Shown one piece after another: positions 1 through 6,047 of a stretch of 6,047 nt of DNA. Every line of letters begins with the position of its first letter. The first letter of the stretch is position 1. Position numbers and translations under genes: made by a program. Source of the stretch: Bacteroidia bacterium (GTDB taxonomy: Bacteria > Bacteroidota > Bacteroidia > Flavobacteriales > NORP286); contig JAESTI010000066.1 in the NCBI GenBank assembly GCA_016763665.1, positions 1-6,047 on the forward strand, read 5' to 3'. Below the pieces are notes generated by a model. The model did no database searches. It was not told the DNA's origin and saw nothing but the letters and a program-made list of their open reading frames with translations.

Positions 1-1028
1 ATGGTCAAGATATAGATAAAGATGATACCGATGAATTTTTCTTTGATAATGAAGATGATGGGGATTTGTTTTTTGATGAGGATACTAACGATGTTAATCT
101 GGACGAGGATGATGAAGATGATTTCATGACTGCAGAACCTCTTGTTGACGAGGCAGAAGAACTAAAAGAAATTGAGGCGCTTACAAAGTCTGCAAGTGAA
201 TCATTTATTGCAGAATCTGAAAGTATGGGCGAAGAGGAAGATTTAGATGAAGAGTTGTTCTTTGAGGATGAAGAAGAAACTCAAGAGCCTGTAGTTGAGG
301 CAAAAACCACAACTACCTCTGATGAAGAAACTACACCTGAAACAACTGCTTCTTCAGCGGACTTTACAAGTAATAGCAGTGGCTCAACAGATGAAGAAGC
401 GGTAGAAATGGATGCTAAAGCATTGAAGAAAAATAAAAAGGCCTTCATAAAGGGGCAAAAGAAAATAGTTAAATCATACAAAAAGTTGACTCCTGAAGAA
501 ATCGTGAATTTACAAGAGGAACTGGAAGCACGAAGTGGAGCAATTGAAAGGCTTGAAAGTCAATTAAGCGAATGTAAGAGAAATAGTCTAACTTTATCAA
601 ATGACGTTAATACAATTAAAGCCCAACTGGAACAAGCATTAGTTGATATTGCTGAATTAAGAGTAAACCCACTTGCAGCTATGGCTGAAGAACCTCAAGG
701 TTCAGATGAACCTCAACAAAGCTCAACTGCAAGTTCATCAGGGTATGCTCCGATAACTTCGATAGATGGTATAGTATTTAAAGTGCAGCTTGGTGCATAT
801 CAACAGTTTGACTTAGGGAAACAAGAAATAGCCGGTCAGCCAATTGAGGTAGATAATGCCAGTGGATGGAAAAAATACACCGCTGGGGCATTTGGTAATT
901 ATGCCGGGGCTAATGAATTTAAGGAACAAGTTTATGAATTGGGTATGACAGATGCTTTTATTGTTGCTTATAAAGATGGTGTTAGAATAGATATGCAATC
1001 CGCCATTCAAGGATCAAGAGGCAGATAA
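1..1028 (+). CDS. Acidic coiled-coil protein with C-terminal SPOR-like domain (5' end missing)
   Basis: The reading frame is open from base 3 to the TAA at 1026-1028 (341 visible codons) and has no stop at the left edge, so the true start lies outside. The in-frame TTG at 66 is an internal Leu codon, not a start. In order, the protein shows an extremely Asp/Glu-rich region (about 3-300) with repeated FF-acidic motifs, a Ser/Thr-rich linker (about 300-400), a Lys-rich patch (about 411-488), a predicted coiled coil with regular Leu/Ile spacing (about 489-665), a Pro/Gln/Ser linker, and a C-terminal domain (about 768-1001). That domain has the paired pattern of SPOR-like domains: VFKVQLGAY, then YTAGAFGNYAGANEFKEQV, then AFIVAYKDGVRI. 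SPOR-like domains bind peptidoglycan in other bacteria, and similar coiled-coil proteins are common in Cytophagales. No signal peptide can be judged because the N-terminus is missing. An envelope or structural role is inference. It is convergent with the thiamine operon, with a 7-bp gap, and functionally unrelated to it as far as can be seen. Confidence 0.85.
   Translation, partial: GQDIDKDDTDEFFFDNEDDGDLFFDEDTNDVNLDEDDEDDFMTAEPLVDEAEELKEIEALTKSASESFIAESESMGEEEDLDEELFFEDEEETQEPVVEAKTTTTSDEETTPETTASSADFTSNSSGSTDEEAVEMDAKALKKNKKAFIKGQKKIVKSYKKLTPEEIVNLQEELEARSGAIERLESQLSECKRNSLTLSNDVNTIKAQLEQALVDIAELRVNPLAAMAEEPQGSDEPQQSSTASSSGYAPITSIDGIVFKVQLGAYQQFDLGKQEIAGQPIEVDNASGWKKYTAGAFGNYAGANEFKEQVYELGMTDAFIVAYKDGVRIDMQSAIQGSRGR
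30..275 (+). repeat. Degenerate acidic-aromatic protein repeats (FF flanked by Asp/Glu)
   Basis: Three related segments occur inside the acidic protein: DEFFFDNEDD (30-59), GDLFFDEDTND (60-92) and EELFFEDEEE (249-278). The underlying DNA is similar but not identical, so this is a diverged protein-level repeat rather than a recent tandem duplication. The first two are almost contiguous. More copies may lie to the left of the window. Confidence 0.55.
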
Positions 1029-1035
1029 CCAATAG

Positions 1036-2208
1036 TTAGTTATTCCCGAACCAATCTTTCCATACAGGCTCATATCCTTGATTTGTAATTACTGAAGCAA
1101 ATTCTTGAGGATCTCTTTCATCAGAAATTTCAAATTGTTCAAGAGATCGTTCATCAACTGAATATCCACCTGGGTTGGTTTTTGAACCGGCACTTATCGA
1201 AGTAATTCCAAGTTTAATAGCATTGTCTCTAAATTTTTTCGTTTCTCTAGTAGACAATGATAACTCGACATCGGGATCAAAAATTCGGTAAGCACAAATC
1301 AACTGAACCAACTCTTTATCTGTCATCATATTGTTAGTCGGAATAACTCCTTCTGCAGGCCTAAGTCGCGGGAATGAAATAGAATACTTCGTTTGCCAAT
1401 ACTTTTTTTCAAGATAATTCAAATGAAGTGCGGTAAACCACGAATCTGTTCTCCAATCTTCCAATCCGATCAAACAACCCAATCCTATTTTATGCATACC
1501 TGCTTTTCCTATTCTATCTGGTGTATCTAATCTGTAATCAAAATTTGACTTTCTACCCTTTGGATGGTAATCTTGATATTTTTTAGCATTATATGTTTCC
1601 TGATAAACCAATATTGAATAAACACCAGCTTCAGTCAACTTTTGGTAATCTTCTGTATCCATTGGCTGTACTTCCATAGATACTTGTGCAAAATGCGGAG
1701 AAATAATTTCCAATGCATGTAGCATATAATCAATGCCAACAGTTTTATTAGCCTCGCCAGTAACAATTAGTACATTATCAAACCCATGAGACTTAATAAC
1801 TTCTATCTCTTTGCTAATTTGATCATCTGATAAGATAATGCGCTTTATTTTGTTGGTCATACTAAAGCCACAATAAGTGCAAATATTTTGACACTCATTA
1901 GATAGATATAAAGGGATATATAATTGTATGATCTTACCAAACCTCTCCTGAGTTATTTGATGACTTCGTGTAGCCATCCTTTCCAGAAAGGGTAACCCTG
2001 CAGGAGAAATCATAGCCATAAAATCATCCAGCGTACATTTGCCTGTTGGTTTAGATAAAGCATTAATTACATCTTCTTCCTTTTTGGAATAAATCAAATC
2101 TTTGATTGAATCCCAATTGTATTGATGGAGGGTATCTTTAAAAGAAGAATAGCATTGAAGGTTTGTTTCTTTAACAGATATTTGCCTTTCTTGTGGCTTA
2201 TTTATCAT
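1036..2208 (-). CDS. thiH: 2-iminoacetate synthase ThiH (tyrosine lyase)
   Basis: This radical SAM enzyme cleaves tyrosine to dehydroglycine (2-iminoacetate) and p-cresol, and supplies the C-N unit of the thiamine thiazole to ThiG. The 390-residue product carries the CxxxCxxC iron-sulfur motif as [11 protein letters not shown] (Cys106, Cys110, Cys113) in the expected place. It also has ThiH-typical blocks: [10 protein letters not shown] (23-32), VSMEVQPM (176-183), [10 protein letters not shown] (278-287) and [12 protein letters not shown] (339-350), and a C-terminus ending near VWKDWF. The length is slightly above the usual 370 or so because about 22 residues precede the first conserved block. 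The ATG at 2208 is preceded by AGAAG and overlaps the thiG stop by 11 bp. It is the last gene of the operon. Presence of ThiH rather than the oxidase ThiO means the thiazole route uses tyrosine and an oxygen-sensitive cluster. Confidence 0.97.
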   Translation of the reverse strand: MINKPQERQISVKETNLQCYSSFKDTLHQYNWDSIKDLIYSKKEEDVINALSKPTGKCTLDDFMAMISPAGLPFLERMATRSHQITQERFGKIIQLYIPLYLSNECQNICTYCGFSMTNKIKRIILSDDQISKEIEVIKSHGFDNVLIVTGEANKTVGIDYMLHALEIISPHFAQVSMEVQPMDTEDYQKLTEAGVYSILVYQETYNAKKYQDYHPKGRKSNFDYRLDTPDRIGKAGMHKIGLGCLIGLEDWRTDSWFTALHLNYLEKKYWQTKYSISFPRLRPAEGVIPTNNMMTDKELVQLICAYRIFDPDVELSLSTRETKKFRDNAIKLGITSISAGSKTNPGGYSVDERSLEQFEISDERDPQEFASVITNQGYEPVWKDWFGNN

Positions 2209-2974
2209 CTTCTAAAAATAAAGTTAAAGGACTTGTAGATTGTGAATACCTTCCAGTAGTTCCAAGCTTTGCCTCATACCCCATCCTGCCTGCTATTACA
2301 GCATTTTTAAATGCTATTGCCATATTCACAGGATCTTCTGCAACAGCAATTGCAGTATTGACCAAAACAGCATCTGCACCCAATTCCATTGCAAATGCTG
2401 CATGAGATGGCGCTCCTATTCCAGCATCCACTATAACAGGCACATTGCTTTGTTCAATAATGATCTCTAACATTTCTTTAGTATTGAGGCCATTATTACT
2501 TCCAATTGGAGAACCTAAAGGCATTACGGCCGCCACACCAACATCTTCCAGTCGTTTACACAATACAGGATCAGCATTCACATAAGGTAATACAATAAAA
2601 CCTTCCTGAACTAATTGCTCAGCAGCTTTCAGTGTCTCAATAGGATCAGGTAATAAATACTTGGGATCTGGATGAATCTCCAGCTTTAACCATTCGGTAT
2701 TCATGGCTTCTCTGGCCAACCGAGCAGCAAAAAGTGCTTCTTCAGCATTTCTAACACCGCTTGTATTGGGCAATAGATTTACATTACCCGATTGAATATG
2801 CTTTATTAGCTGGTCATCGGAATTTTCAACTTCAACCCTTCTTAAAGCCACAGTAACCAATTGACTCTTTGACGCGATAATAGCTTCTTTCATTAAGGTA
2901 TTGGAACCAAACTTTCCGGTACCTAGAAGCAATCGTGAATCGAACTCTTTGTCTGCTATTTTTAGTTTTTCCAT
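2198..2974 (-). CDS. thiG: Thiazole synthase ThiG
   Basis: This enzyme forms thiazole phosphate from 1-deoxy-D-xylulose 5-phosphate, the ThiH product dehydroglycine, and sulfur carried on ThiS-thiocarboxylate. The 258-residue product has the normal family length and matches throughout. Landmarks are LLLGTGKF (16-22), the LLPNTSG block (67-73), [11 protein letters not shown] (94-104) with Lys97 as the expected imine-forming catalytic lysine, [24 protein letters not shown] and [12 protein letters not shown] of the TIM barrel, and a polar C-terminal tail. The ATG at 2974 directly follows the thiE TAA with no spacing and has no visible Shine-Dalgarno sequence, so translation is probably coupled to thiE. 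ThiG normally works as a complex with ThiS or ThiH. ThiH is the next gene, but thiS is not in the window. Confidence 0.97.
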   Translation of the reverse strand: MEKLKIADKEFDSRLLLGTGKFGSNTLMKEAIIASKSQLVTVALRRVEVENSDDQLIKHIQSGNVNLLPNTSGVRNAEEALFAARLAREAMNTEWLKLEIHPDPKYLLPDPIETLKAAEQLVQEGFIVLPYVNADPVLCKRLEDVGVAAVMPLGSPIGSNNGLNTKEMLEIIIEQSNVPVIVDAGIGAPSHAAFAMELGADAVLVNTAIAVAEDPVNMAIAFKNAVIAGRMGYEAKLGTTGRYSQSTSPLTLFLEDDK

Positions 2975-3637
2975 TTATGCAAATTGTATTTCGGAGTTCA
3001 AAAATAAGTCATTCATTTTATTATTGAAAGATTCCGCAGTACTCTTTAAGTCTTCACTATTACTTATTGCAGAAGAAACAGCAACTCCAAACACACCTGT
3101 CTGGTTCAAATTTTCAAGATCGTCTAACCCAATTCCTCCAATTGCAATTATAGGTATGTTGCTAAAACTTTCTACAATTTTTTTAATCTCATCTACTCCT
3201 AAAATCGGAGAAAGAATTTCCTTTGTCTTGGTGTACTTATATGGACCTAAGCCAATATAATCAACCCCAGCATCAATTAAATGCTTTACATCTTCTAGTG
3301 TATTTGCAGTGCCACCAATGATTTTATGGTCTCCCAGTATTTTTCTTGCCTCATTATAAGGCATATCAGTTTTTCCTAAATGTACTCCGTAAGCATCAAT
3401 TTCTTGAGCAACTTTCACATTATCATTAACAATTAGATTGGCGCTATAATTATCACAAACTTCTTTTGCCATTATGGCGATATCTAACCATTCTCTTTCC
3501 TGTTTCCCTTTAATTCTGAGCTGAATACAAGAAATACCAGCTTTACAAACTTCTTCCAAATGTTCCTGAATAGAGTTGATATCAAGGACACTTGGTATAA
3601 TGTAGTGAAACCTACTTATTACTTTATTAATTGGCAT
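2975..3637 (-). CDS. thiE: Thiamine phosphate synthase ThiE
   Basis: This enzyme joins HMP-PP with thiazole phosphate to give thiamine phosphate and pyrophosphate. With the ATG at 3637 the product is 220 residues, normal for the family. The active-site set is intact: Q39-x-R41-x-K43 (IQLRIK), the Mg-binding Asn71-Asp72 in LIVNDN, VHLGKTD with Asp91, IGGTANT (108-114), the GP-x-x-x-T-x-TK loop (131-139) followed by SPILG, and IPIIAIGGI (161-169). An in-frame TTG at 3646 would add three residues. I prefer the ATG because it gives the same 11-bp overlap with thiD as seen at thiG/thiH. This is the catalytically competent one of the two ThiE-fold proteins in the operon. Confidence 0.95.
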   Translation of the reverse strand: MPINKVISRFHYIIPSVLDINSIQEHLEEVCKAGISCIQLRIKGKQEREWLDIAIMAKEVCDNYSANLIVNDNVKVAQEIDAYGVHLGKTDMPYNEARKILGDHKIIGGTANTLEDVKHLIDAGVDYIGLGPYKYTKTKEILSPILGVDEIKKIVESFSNIPIIAIGGIGLDDLENLNQTGVFGVAVSSAISNSEDLKSTAESFNNKMNDLFLNSEIQFA

Positions 3638-4361
3638 GATACCCAAGTAATGTTGAATTACTTTTTAAAAAACTTATTGTATAATCTCTAGCATTTTTGC
3701 AAGCATCTACTAAGTTTTGCCCTTTTGCCAAGTTAGAAGTAATAGCTGAGGATAGTACACAACCCGAACCATGTTTTTCACCATCTTGTATTCGAGAAGA
3801 TCTAAACTCATATTTATCACCATCAAAATATAAGGTATCTTTTATAAGCCCCCCCCTTGAATGTCCTCCCTTTATATAGATATTACCATTATTATTTATT
3901 TCTACTTCATCTCCAAACAACATCTTCGCCTCATCAATATTGGGAGTTGTTAGATAAATAGTACCCATCGCTTTTTTAAACTCTTTTTTATCAATTTCAT
4001 TATGAAACTTAAACCCGGTGCTTGAACTTATAATAGGATCCCAAATTATTTTAATGGCATTGTTTCGCACTCTTAAGTACTGGCAGATATTATTTAATAA
4101 AGAAACACTTTCAATCAACCCAATTTTTACAAAATCAATATTATTTTGATCAAATAACGCATTTAATTGATTTTCTATGGTGAAAAAATCTATCCACTGT
4201 AAGCCATTGAATTGATTTTCGTTTTGATAAGTAATCGCAGTAGCTACACCTAAACCGTAAACCTGATTGTTTTCAAACGTCTTAATATCAGCAAGAATTC
4301 CAGCCCCAGCACTGGGATCAAGTCCCGCTATGCTTAATACGATAGGTCTGTTGGACAACAT
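3627..4361 (-). CDS. thiD: Hydroxymethylpyrimidine/phosphomethylpyrimidine kinase ThiD
   Basis: This ribokinase-fold enzyme phosphorylates HMP and then HMP-P to give HMP-PP for ThiE, so it serves both synthesis and salvage of pyrimidine. The 244 residues include SIAGLDPSAGAGI (10-22), TAITYQN (41-47), DPIISSSTG (108-116), TTPNIDEA (138-145), KGGH (164-167) and the nucleotide/catalytic loop HGSGCVLSSAI (197-207), with Cys201 in the place of the family's catalytic Cys. It is slightly shorter than the common 255-270 residues, mostly through shortened loops. The ATG at 4361 lies 44 bp inside the preceding gene. The conserved block begins at residue 6, so the start cannot move downstream. An 8-G run on the coding strand (codons 169-171) is in frame here. 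Confidence 0.96.
   Translation of the reverse strand: MLSNRPIVLSIAGLDPSAGAGILADIKTFENNQVYGLGVATAITYQNENQFNGLQWIDFFTIENQLNALFDQNNIDFVKIGLIESVSLLNNICQYLRVRNNAIKIIWDPIISSSTGFKFHNEIDKKEFKKAMGTIYLTTPNIDEAKMLFGDEVEINNNGNIYIKGGHSRGGLIKDTLYFDGDKYEFRSSRIQDGEKHGSGCVLSSAITSNLAKGQNLVDACKNARDYTISFLKSNSTLLGYHAN
3849..3856 (-). repeat. Eight-G homopolymer inside thiD
   Basis: The plus strand carries eight consecutive C, giving eight G in the thiD coding strand (codons for Arg169, Gly170, Gly171). It follows the KGGH motif and lies before the catalytic HGSGC loop, so a slip of one base would remove the active site. It stands out in an AT-rich gene. As sequenced, the frame is intact. Confidence 0.9.
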
Positions 4362-5016
4362 TCATTTCAAAATTTTGAGCTGTCTGAAGCTCACATTCTT
4401 CTTTGATTTTCAAAAAGGCCTCAACAGGATCAGGCTGCTTCCAAATTGCTCCCAATAAAGCAACTCCTGAAAAGCCCATGCCTTGAGCATCTTTGATCTT
4501 TTCAGCATTTATCCCACCCAAAGCAATTACTCTTTGATTGGATTTCAAAACTGTAGAGCGTAGCTTTTCCTTATTTTTGAATAAGCTTTTATGTCTCTTT
4601 TTTGAAATACTATCAAAAATAGGGCTTAAAAAAACATAATCATAATTTTCATTACATGCAGCCAGTTGATTCAGTGAATGTAATGACGCACTTCTCTGCA
4701 AAGAAGAATAATCAATACCTTTTTCTAAAGGTTTTCGCTTTAAAATTTCCAGTACCTTTTTTTTAAAACTCCCTTTTTTATCATCGGTAAAATGAACACC
4801 TTTTACTCCAAACTCTTCCGCTAAATCATAAAAGGAGTGCAAGATCAATCTGTTTCGATACATATACGGTATTCGTTCAAGGTATCTTATGATTTCTTTT
4901 TTAGAGAACTTAGGCTTTCTGATATGAAAACTTTCCAAACCCAATTCAAACAAATCAGCTAAGACTTGATGCTCATTTATCGTATAGGATGGCTTGGAAA
5001 TAAGAATAATCTTCAT
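4318..5016 (-). CDS. ThiE/TenI-like paralog, probably not a thiamine phosphate synthase
   Basis: The 232-residue product has the ThiE/TenI TIM-barrel pattern: SFHIRKP (29-35), LILHSFYDLAEEFGVKGVHFTDD (57-79), SASLHSLNQL (109-118), YDYVFLSPIFDS (125-136), RVIALGGI (162-169) and GFSGVALLGAIW (181-192). Key ThiE residues are replaced. The QxRxK motif is HIRKP, and the Mg-binding Asn-Asp is His60-Ser61. HIR in place of QLR resembles Bacillus TenI, the thiazole tautomerase. However, the TenI His122 position appears to be Pro132, judged from a remembered TenI sequence. Synthase activity is therefore unlikely, tautomerase activity uncertain, and a regulatory or scaffolding role possible. About 25 residues extend past the last recognisable barrel helix, and the last 14 codons overlap thiD. 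It is the first gene of the operon, starting at an ATG directly behind a promoter. Automatic annotation would probably call it ThiE. Confidence 0.85.
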   Translation of the reverse strand: MKIILISKPSYTINEHQVLADLFELGLESFHIRKPKFSKKEIIRYLERIPYMYRNRLILHSFYDLAEEFGVKGVHFTDDKKGSFKKKVLEILKRKPLEKGIDYSSLQRSASLHSLNQLAACNENYDYVFLSPIFDSISKKRHKSLFKNKEKLRSTVLKSNQRVIALGGINAEKIKDAQGMGFSGVALLGAIWKQPDPVEAFLKIKEECELQTAQNFEMNVVQQTYRIKHSGT

Positions 5017-5022
5017 TTCTAA

Positions 5023-5048
5023 TGTTTGTTAAAGCAAAAGTACAAACA
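5023..5048. promoter_or_regulatory. 7-bp inverted repeat centred on the -7 element (candidate operator)
   Basis: TGTTTGT (5023-5029) and ACAAACA (5042-5048) are perfect reverse complements separated by 12 bases that contain the whole -7 element (5035-5042 overlaps the spacer and the first base of one arm). A dyad over a -7 box is a typical place for a repressor site, but the arms are simple A/T-rich sequence and could arise by chance. No regulator gene is in the window. Confidence 0.3.
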
Positions 5049-5064
5049 AATCTGCTATTTACAA
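5035..5064 (-). promoter_or_regulatory. Bacteroidetes-type promoter of the thiamine operon
   Basis: Reading the minus strand, TTG (5064-5062) is followed by exactly 19 bases and then TACTTTTG (5042-5035). The latter matches the Bacteroidetes -7 consensus TAnnTTTG in every defined base, and the spacing to the -33 TTG is as known for this phylum. Transcription would begin a few bases further on, leaving a leader of only about 10-20 bases before the ATG at 5016. That is far too short for a TPP riboswitch. The operon therefore need not depend on readthrough from the symporter gene. Confidence 0.7.
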
Positions 5065-5079
5065 TTCATCAAATTTTGA

Positions 5080-6047
5080 CTACAGTTTCTTTTTATTTAC
5101 CAATAACAATCCCAAAAAAGTAAGTATGCCATTCAAAATTAATAGTTCATATCCAAACTTATATCCATTAAACCAATTTTCAGAATTATAATTTAGAAGC
5201 AAACAAATGCATGGACAAACAACACAAATTATTGGAACTAAATTATCTTTAATTTCTCTTTTTGTAAACAGTCCAAATGCATATAACCCCAATAATGGGC
5301 CATAAGTATAACCAGCAGCTTTAAACAATGTACTTATTACACTGTCATCGCTAACTTCTCGAAAAATCATTATCGTTATAAGCAACAATACTGAAAATCC
5401 TACATGAACTTTGAATCTGGTTTTCTTACCATCAGACTTTTTATTAGTATCAAAATTCAAGAAATCAATACAAAATGATGTTGTCAATGCGGTTAATGCA
5501 GAATCCGCACTTGAATATGCTGCTGCAATCAAACCCACTATAAACAATATTGCTGCAATCGGTGTCAAGTAGTTCAAGGCTATTAATGGAAACAAGTCGT
5601 CTGATTTTTCAGGCATTGGGATCCCTTTATGTTGTGCGAATAAAAATAGTGCAGCTCCCAAGCACAGAAACATTAAATTCACCACAACCAAAACTGCACT
5701 AAAAGAAAACATGTTTATTTGAGCTTCTTTGATGTTTTTGCAACTAAGGTTTTTTTGCATCATATCCTGATCTAATCCAGTCATGACAATAGCAATAAAT
5801 GCTCCACTTAAAAATTGCTTTATGAAATGATTGGGCTGACTCCAATCCCAAAAGAATGACTTTGAATATTCACTATTACTGATAGAAGCTATAGCATCTG
5901 AAAAACTCCAATCCATACTATCTGATATCAGATAGAAAGTAATTCCTGCGGACAAAAGCATGAATATCGTTTGCAGAGCATCAGTCCACACAATAGTTTT
6001 TATTCCTCCCTGAAATGTATAGAGCCAAATAAGGAGTATTGTAATAA
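5080..6047 (-). CDS. Sodium:solute symporter, SSS family (N-terminus missing)
   Basis: The frame is open from the right edge (first full codon at 6045-6043) to the TAG at 5082-5080, giving 321 visible residues of a family usually about 450-550 long. The GTG at 5991 is an internal Val in the conserved SSS segment GGIKTIVWTDALQ, so it is not the start. Further landmarks are TGLDQDMMQKNLSC (visible residues 89-102), common in Bacteroidetes members, and IAAAYSSADSALTAL (173-187), whose Ser178-Ser179 fall at the Na2 sodium site of the LeuT-fold symporters. About eight hydrophobic membrane segments follow one another, and the protein ends in a short Lys-rich tail. It is an inner-membrane Na+-coupled uptake carrier. 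The substrate cannot be read from the sequence. The 63-bp gap to the thiamine operon and that operon's own promoter argue against a strict functional link, though a thiamine or precursor substrate cannot be excluded. Confidence 0.93.
   Translation of the reverse strand, partial: ITILLIWLYTFQGGIKTIVWTDALQTIFMLLSAGITFYLISDSMDWSFSDAIASISNSEYSKSFFWDWSQPNHFIKQFLSGAFIAIVMTGLDQDMMQKNLSCKNIKEAQINMFSFSAVLVVVNLMFLCLGAALFLFAQHKGIPMPEKSDDLFPLIALNYLTPIAAILFIVGLIAAAYSSADSALTALTTSFCIDFLNFDTNKKSDGKKTRFKVHVGFSVLLLITIMIFREVSDDSVISTLFKAAGYTYGPLLGLYAFGLFTKREIKDNLVPIICVVCPCICLLLNYNSENWFNGYKFGYELLILNGILTFLGLLLVNKKKL

Larger units (their letters stand above)
1036..5016 (-). other. Thiamine biosynthesis operon: thiE/tenI-like, thiD, thiE, thiG, thiH
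   Basis: Five genes run in the same direction, with overlaps of 44 bp (paralog/thiD), 11 bp (thiD/thiE) and 11 bp (thiG/thiH), and a stop immediately followed by a start (TAAATG) at thiE/thiG. This packing implies a single transcript with translational coupling, which fits the lack of clear Shine-Dalgarno sequences. The set covers the thiazole branch (ThiG, ThiH), HMP activation (ThiD) and the joining step (ThiE). From general knowledge, the same gene order follows thiS and thiC in many Bacteroidetes. Here those two are not in front of the operon; a transporter gene is. Confidence 0.9.

Noticed and set aside
66..68. TTG at 66 as the start of the acidic protein
   Set aside because: The frame stays open to the left edge with the same acidic composition and an additional FF motif at 30-59, so the gene begins outside the window.
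281..481. Minus-strand open frames inside the acidic protein gene (281-481 and 813-1010)
   Set aside because: Their Ser/Val-rich or low-complexity products are the antisense reading of GAA/GAT-rich codons; there is no independent evidence for them.
1025..1043. ATAAC/GTTAT hairpin as a bidirectional terminator
   Set aside because: A five-pair A/T-rich stem with a 9-base loop and no T run on either side is too weak to call.
2193..2405. Short plus-strand open frames opposite thiG (2193-2405), thiD (3697-3879) and the thiD/paralog junction (4267-4458)
   Set aside because: All are antisense to conserved thiamine genes and encode nothing recognisable.
2901..3260. Plus-strand open frame of 119 codons opposite thiG and thiE
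   Set aside because: It lies wholly antisense to two well-supported genes, has no family resemblance and no start signal; it is a by-product of the coding bias of the real strand.
3644..3646. TTG at 3646 as the thiE start
   Set aside because: An ATG three codons later (3637) gives a normal-length protein and the same 11-bp overlap seen at thiG/thiH.
5069..5079. TCAAA/TTTGA inverted repeat just after the symporter stop as a terminator
   Set aside because: The stem is five mostly A/T pairs around a single base, too short to form a hairpin loop and without a following U tract.
5989..5991. GTG at 5991 as the start of the symporter
   Set aside because: The upstream in-frame codons encode the conserved LYTFQGGIKTI segment of SSS proteins, so the GTG is an internal Val.

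Overview
The window looks like a piece of chromosome from a Bacteroidetes bacterium, probably of the Cytophagales/Flavobacteriia type. The reasons are its AT-rich composition, the near absence of AGGAGG-like ribosome binding sites, a clear Bacteroidetes-type promoter (TTG, 19 bp, TACTTTTG), and the protein types present: a thiamine operon with ThiH rather than ThiO, a ThiD with an HGSGC motif, a Bacteroidetes-style sodium:solute symporter, and an acidic protein with a coiled coil and a SPOR-like C-terminus. The genus cannot be named from this sequence.

Layout: (1) Positions 1-1028, plus strand, hold the 3' part of a very acidic protein that is open at the left edge. It has a basic patch, a coiled coil and a C-terminal SPOR-like domain. 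(2) Positions 1036-5016, minus strand, hold a tightly packed thiamine operon, transcribed right to left: ThiE/TenI-like paralog, thiD, thiE, thiG, thiH. Each junction overlaps (44 bp, 11 bp, 11 bp) or abuts with zero spacing (thiE/thiG). (3) Positions 5017-5079 are the only intergenic stretch of any size. They hold a probable promoter and a 7-bp dyad centred on its -7 element. (4) Positions 5080-6047, minus strand, hold the C-terminal two thirds of an SSS-family sodium:solute symporter, cut by the right edge. The convergent junction between regions 1 and 2 is only 7 bp. No stretch over 300 bases lacks a gene, and I saw no RNA genes, mobile elements or CRISPR arrays.

How the genes work together: ThiH makes dehydroglycine from tyrosine. 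ThiG combines it with deoxyxylulose 5-phosphate and ThiS-carried sulfur to form the thiazole phosphate. ThiD phosphorylates hydroxymethylpyrimidine (HMP) to HMP-PP, and ThiE joins the two halves into thiamine phosphate. The pyrimidine synthase ThiC, the sulfur carrier ThiS and its activator ThiF are not in the window, and no TPP riboswitch is visible before the first gene. The main open question is the ThiE/TenI-like paralog. It lacks the ThiE metal-binding Asn-Asp and also appears to lack the catalytic His of TenI.
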